A DNA stretch of 64,000 nt from Heterodera schachtii (lineage: Eukaryota; Nematoda; Chromadorea; Rhabditida; Heteroderidae). Each line of letters begins with the position of its first letter. Positions within the stretch are counted from its first letter, which is position 1. The notes under the pieces were generated by a model, which was not told the origin of the DNA, made no database searches, and saw only the letters and a program-made list of their open reading frames with translations. A program made the translations under genes and the position numbers. Below are positions 61,861-64,000 of the stretch, piece by piece. The stretch spans positions 297,213 to 361,212 of the forward strand of contig SIJG01000113.1 of assembly GCA_023374025.1 (NCBI GenBank). Direction: 5' to 3'.

Positions 61861-62944
61861 TGCTGAATTAATTTCATCTTTTACGATATTAAGCTTATTT
61901 GACATAGTTCAAGTAATTTTTATTATTTTTCAACACAAAAATTTTAAAATAAATTATATTTATTTTAAAATATAATTATTTTTACGACTATTATTATCAA
62001 TTGGGTTATTTAATGTTTATTTATTTTTACACTTAATTTGTTTTTAATGTGATTTTAATATTTTTCAGAATGAACTTATGTTTTTATTATATTTATTTGG
62101 TTTTGATAAAAATTCCTGCAATTCTATTATTTATTTCTTTGTTCATGATCACCAGGTTTTCACAATTTTTTTCGCTTCGTTCTCTTGGGCATTAACAGTA
62201 TAAAAAAATAAATAATTATTAATTAATATAAAGTTATTTATCGAATTTTATTATGTTAATTTATTTATTACAACTTTTCTCGTTTTCTTGAAAAGAGAAT
62301 AAAAAAATATTAAATAAAATTATTGCGTTTTATCAGCATTTTGCATCACACTTTTATTTTATCCAAGTCAGAAATTATTTTCCAAATAAAATTTTGTTTA
62401 TTTTATTTTCATGGCCAAGAATTTAAAAGAAAACCAAATTTCAAATGGTATTTATCAATAATTTCTTATTATTAATAAAATGTTATTTCTTTTCCAATGC
62501 TCCCGCAATGTAAATATAACTTTTTTCATAGTAAAACTTTTTCTAATTCAACTGCCGAATTAATCATTTTATTCATTATTTTAAATTTTCCAATTTAATT
62601 TTTTTTATATATCCTTGTGCAGCTTTCATTAATGCCTCGTGTTTGAATCAAGCCCAGTGGAACTTCTTTCGCCATTCGTTGAAACCGTTTGATGATTGAA
62701 ATTTTTTAAATCCTCTTTTAAATATTATGTGATATTAAAAAAAATCTTTTATTATAAGGTTTTACTTAAAAAGAATAAATAATAATATTTTATTGGTATT
62801 TTTCGTTAAAATTCTCGCCCATTAATTAAATCGCTTCAGAAGCTGGTAGCAAACAATTATTTATCTCTCTATCTTTTATAGCAATGATTTCTTTTTTTAT
62901 TTATTGAGCGTAGAGATTTGATAAAAAATTTGTTTCATTTTAAT

Positions 62945-63130
62945 TTATTAATTTTTTCATATTCAACTTCATACAATAATTTTGTTTTTTTAATTTCCAA
63001 TACTTCTGCAGTGTCCTACAAATTTTATATTTCAACTGTTAAATAAATATTTTATTTTCAAATTGCTTCGTCATTATATCAAATAAAATTTTTAGGTTCA
63101 TTAATTCCTTATTATTATTAAATGATATTG
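62945..63130 (+). repeat. Module R3, copy 3
   Basis: ATTCAACTTCATACAATAAT, TACTTCTGCAGTGTCCTACA, TTCAACTGTTAAATAAAT, AAATAAAATTTTTAGGTTCA, TTAATTCCTTATT. Very close to copy 1 at 29,095. Confidence 0.85.
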
Positions 63131-63224
63131 ATTCTAATTTTACGAAAATATATAATAAAACTTTTTATTCGTGTTCTATTTGTTTTTATTTGCATTTATT
63201 ATAATGTTCCTATTTTTATTAAAA

Positions 63225-63530
63225 TATTTTTTAGTGTATAAGTTATGTATAAATCTTAGTTGTTTTTTGTTTGCAGCTTATTTCTTATATCTTTTTCTGT
63301 TAACATATTTTAGTGTAATTGAAGTTGAAATGATCAAACATGAATTACTAATTATTTCTTGTCTTCTTCTCTCATTACAGACACTCGTTTTTACGGCGGG
63401 CGGTTGAAGCGCATTTTAGTTTTTTTTAAGTAATTTTTCATATCAGAACTTTTTATTTTTCAAAAGCATTTTTGTTTATTTTATATTTGTTTATATTTTC
63501 AAATGCTCCACAGTGACATTACAACTTAAT
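63225..63530 (+). repeat. Module R9, copy 2
   Basis: Direct repeat of 61,555-61,860, about 1.67 kb downstream, with the GAAGTTGAAATGATCAAACA and GTTGAAGCGCATTTTAGTTT blocks well preserved. The 78-codon Leu/Phe-rich frame starting at 63,171 overlaps it and is not conserved in the other copy. Confidence 0.85.
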
Positions 63531-63879
63531 TTTTTTTATTTTCAACTGCTGAATAAATAATTTTCTTTTTATTTTATAAATCCAAATGAATTTTTAATTT
63601 ATAAGCAGCTATTAATGCTTTATGTATAATGCTCGAATCTTGCGACTTTTGGTTCGTTTTGTAATGGTTGTTCATCCTTTTAAATTTTATGTTGCATTAA
63701 AAAATAATAATTTTATTTTTATTATAAGATTTCATCTATCTTCTTATACCTTATTTTATTGATGCTATTGCAAATCAAAATTTGTAGAAATAAAATATAT
63801 ATTTTATATATATACTAGCAAATTAAACCATATTTTTTAAAGTTTTATAATTTTTAAATTTATTTTAATTAATAATAAG

Positions 63880-64000
63880 CGGAGGTCAGATAAATACGCG
63901 ACGCAGGGTCCACTTCACGTATACTTTTGACCCTACTTGCTCTACAAGGGAATGCCATGTACGACCCTTATATGAATTTCCGCGTCATGGGCTTATATCC
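63880..64000. other. GC-richer window end, unassigned
   Basis: From about 63,880 the sequence changes abruptly to balanced composition (GCGGAGGTCAGATAAATACG, GCAGGGTCCACTTCACG, TTTCCGCGTCATGGGC) and shows no match to any array module. It may be a further transposon end, an exon or unique flanking DNA; the window stops too soon to tell. Confidence 0.4.

Larger units (their letters stand above)
28686..63880 (+). repeat. T-rich array half (modules in plus orientation)
   Basis: The + strand is dominated by T runs. Diverged modules recur in direct orientation several times, for example the CTCCTCTGTGTTCTATTCG module and the CTTCTGCAGTGTC module. Transposon insertions at 31.0, 41.7, 50.2, 50.7 and 60.6 kb interrupt it, and a local A-rich segment at about 33,050-33,500 reverses the trend. 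Stretches not listed separately (for example 34.4-37.4, 38.3-40.4, 45.5-48.5, 52.7-53.9 kb) hold degenerate T-rich array sequence without a gene I can support. Confidence 0.75.

Noticed and set aside
1..64000. One giant palindrome centred on 28.7 kb
   Set aside because: Inverted pairs do not lie at mirror distances (for example 2.6 kb pairs with 30.4 kb and 5.1 kb with 55.9 kb), so the halves share modules but not order.

Overview
The window is eukaryotic, non-coding and very AT-rich. No ribosomal RNA, complete protein gene, operon or CRISPR array is visible, and the open frames are short, mostly low-complexity and not conserved between repeat copies. The transposons point to an animal genome with many small hAT-type MITEs. 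An AT-rich invertebrate such as a nematode or arthropod is my best guess, but nothing here fixes the species.

The window has two mirrored halves. From 1 to about 28,685 the + strand is A-rich; from about 28,686 to 63,880 it is T-rich. This is more than base composition. Diverged repeat modules (about 80-600 bp) recur in direct orientation within each half and in inverted orientation between halves: 5,020-5,185 is the reverse complement of modules at 49.1, 55.9, 58.9 and 61.4 kb; 2,535-2,705 of 30.4 kb; 1,785-1,860 of 54.0 kb; 28,577-28,685 of 45.4 kb. The orientation flips within a few bases near 28,685. The order of modules is not mirrored, so this is two divergent arrays of one repeat population, not one large palindrome.

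Into these arrays nine short non-autonomous elements have inserted, each with terminal inverted repeats and an 8-bp target duplication (seven perfect, two with one mismatch), the mark of hAT elements: 6,408-6,994; 10,497-10,772; 17,013-17,478; 26,153-27,056; 30,980-31,981; 41,672-42,604; 50,693-51,492; 60,555-60,850, plus an orphan interior at 11.1 kb without clear ends (eight bounded elements and one orphan). Most have different ends but share an interior cassette with a GC-rich hairpin and a TTTGTTAACAGATT box. There is also a MULE-like foldback with a 9-bp duplication (50,155-50,545), a related foldback at 37.7 kb, a possible Tc1-like element at 40.5 kb and a tRNA-like A/B-box remnant inside the 50.7-kb hAT element.

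The only sequences with a faint protein-coding look are two islets near 13.1 and 13.7 kb and a 31-codon signal-peptide-like frame at 2,984. The last ~120 bases are abruptly GC-richer and may be the edge of the array. All homologies were judged by eye, without alignment software.
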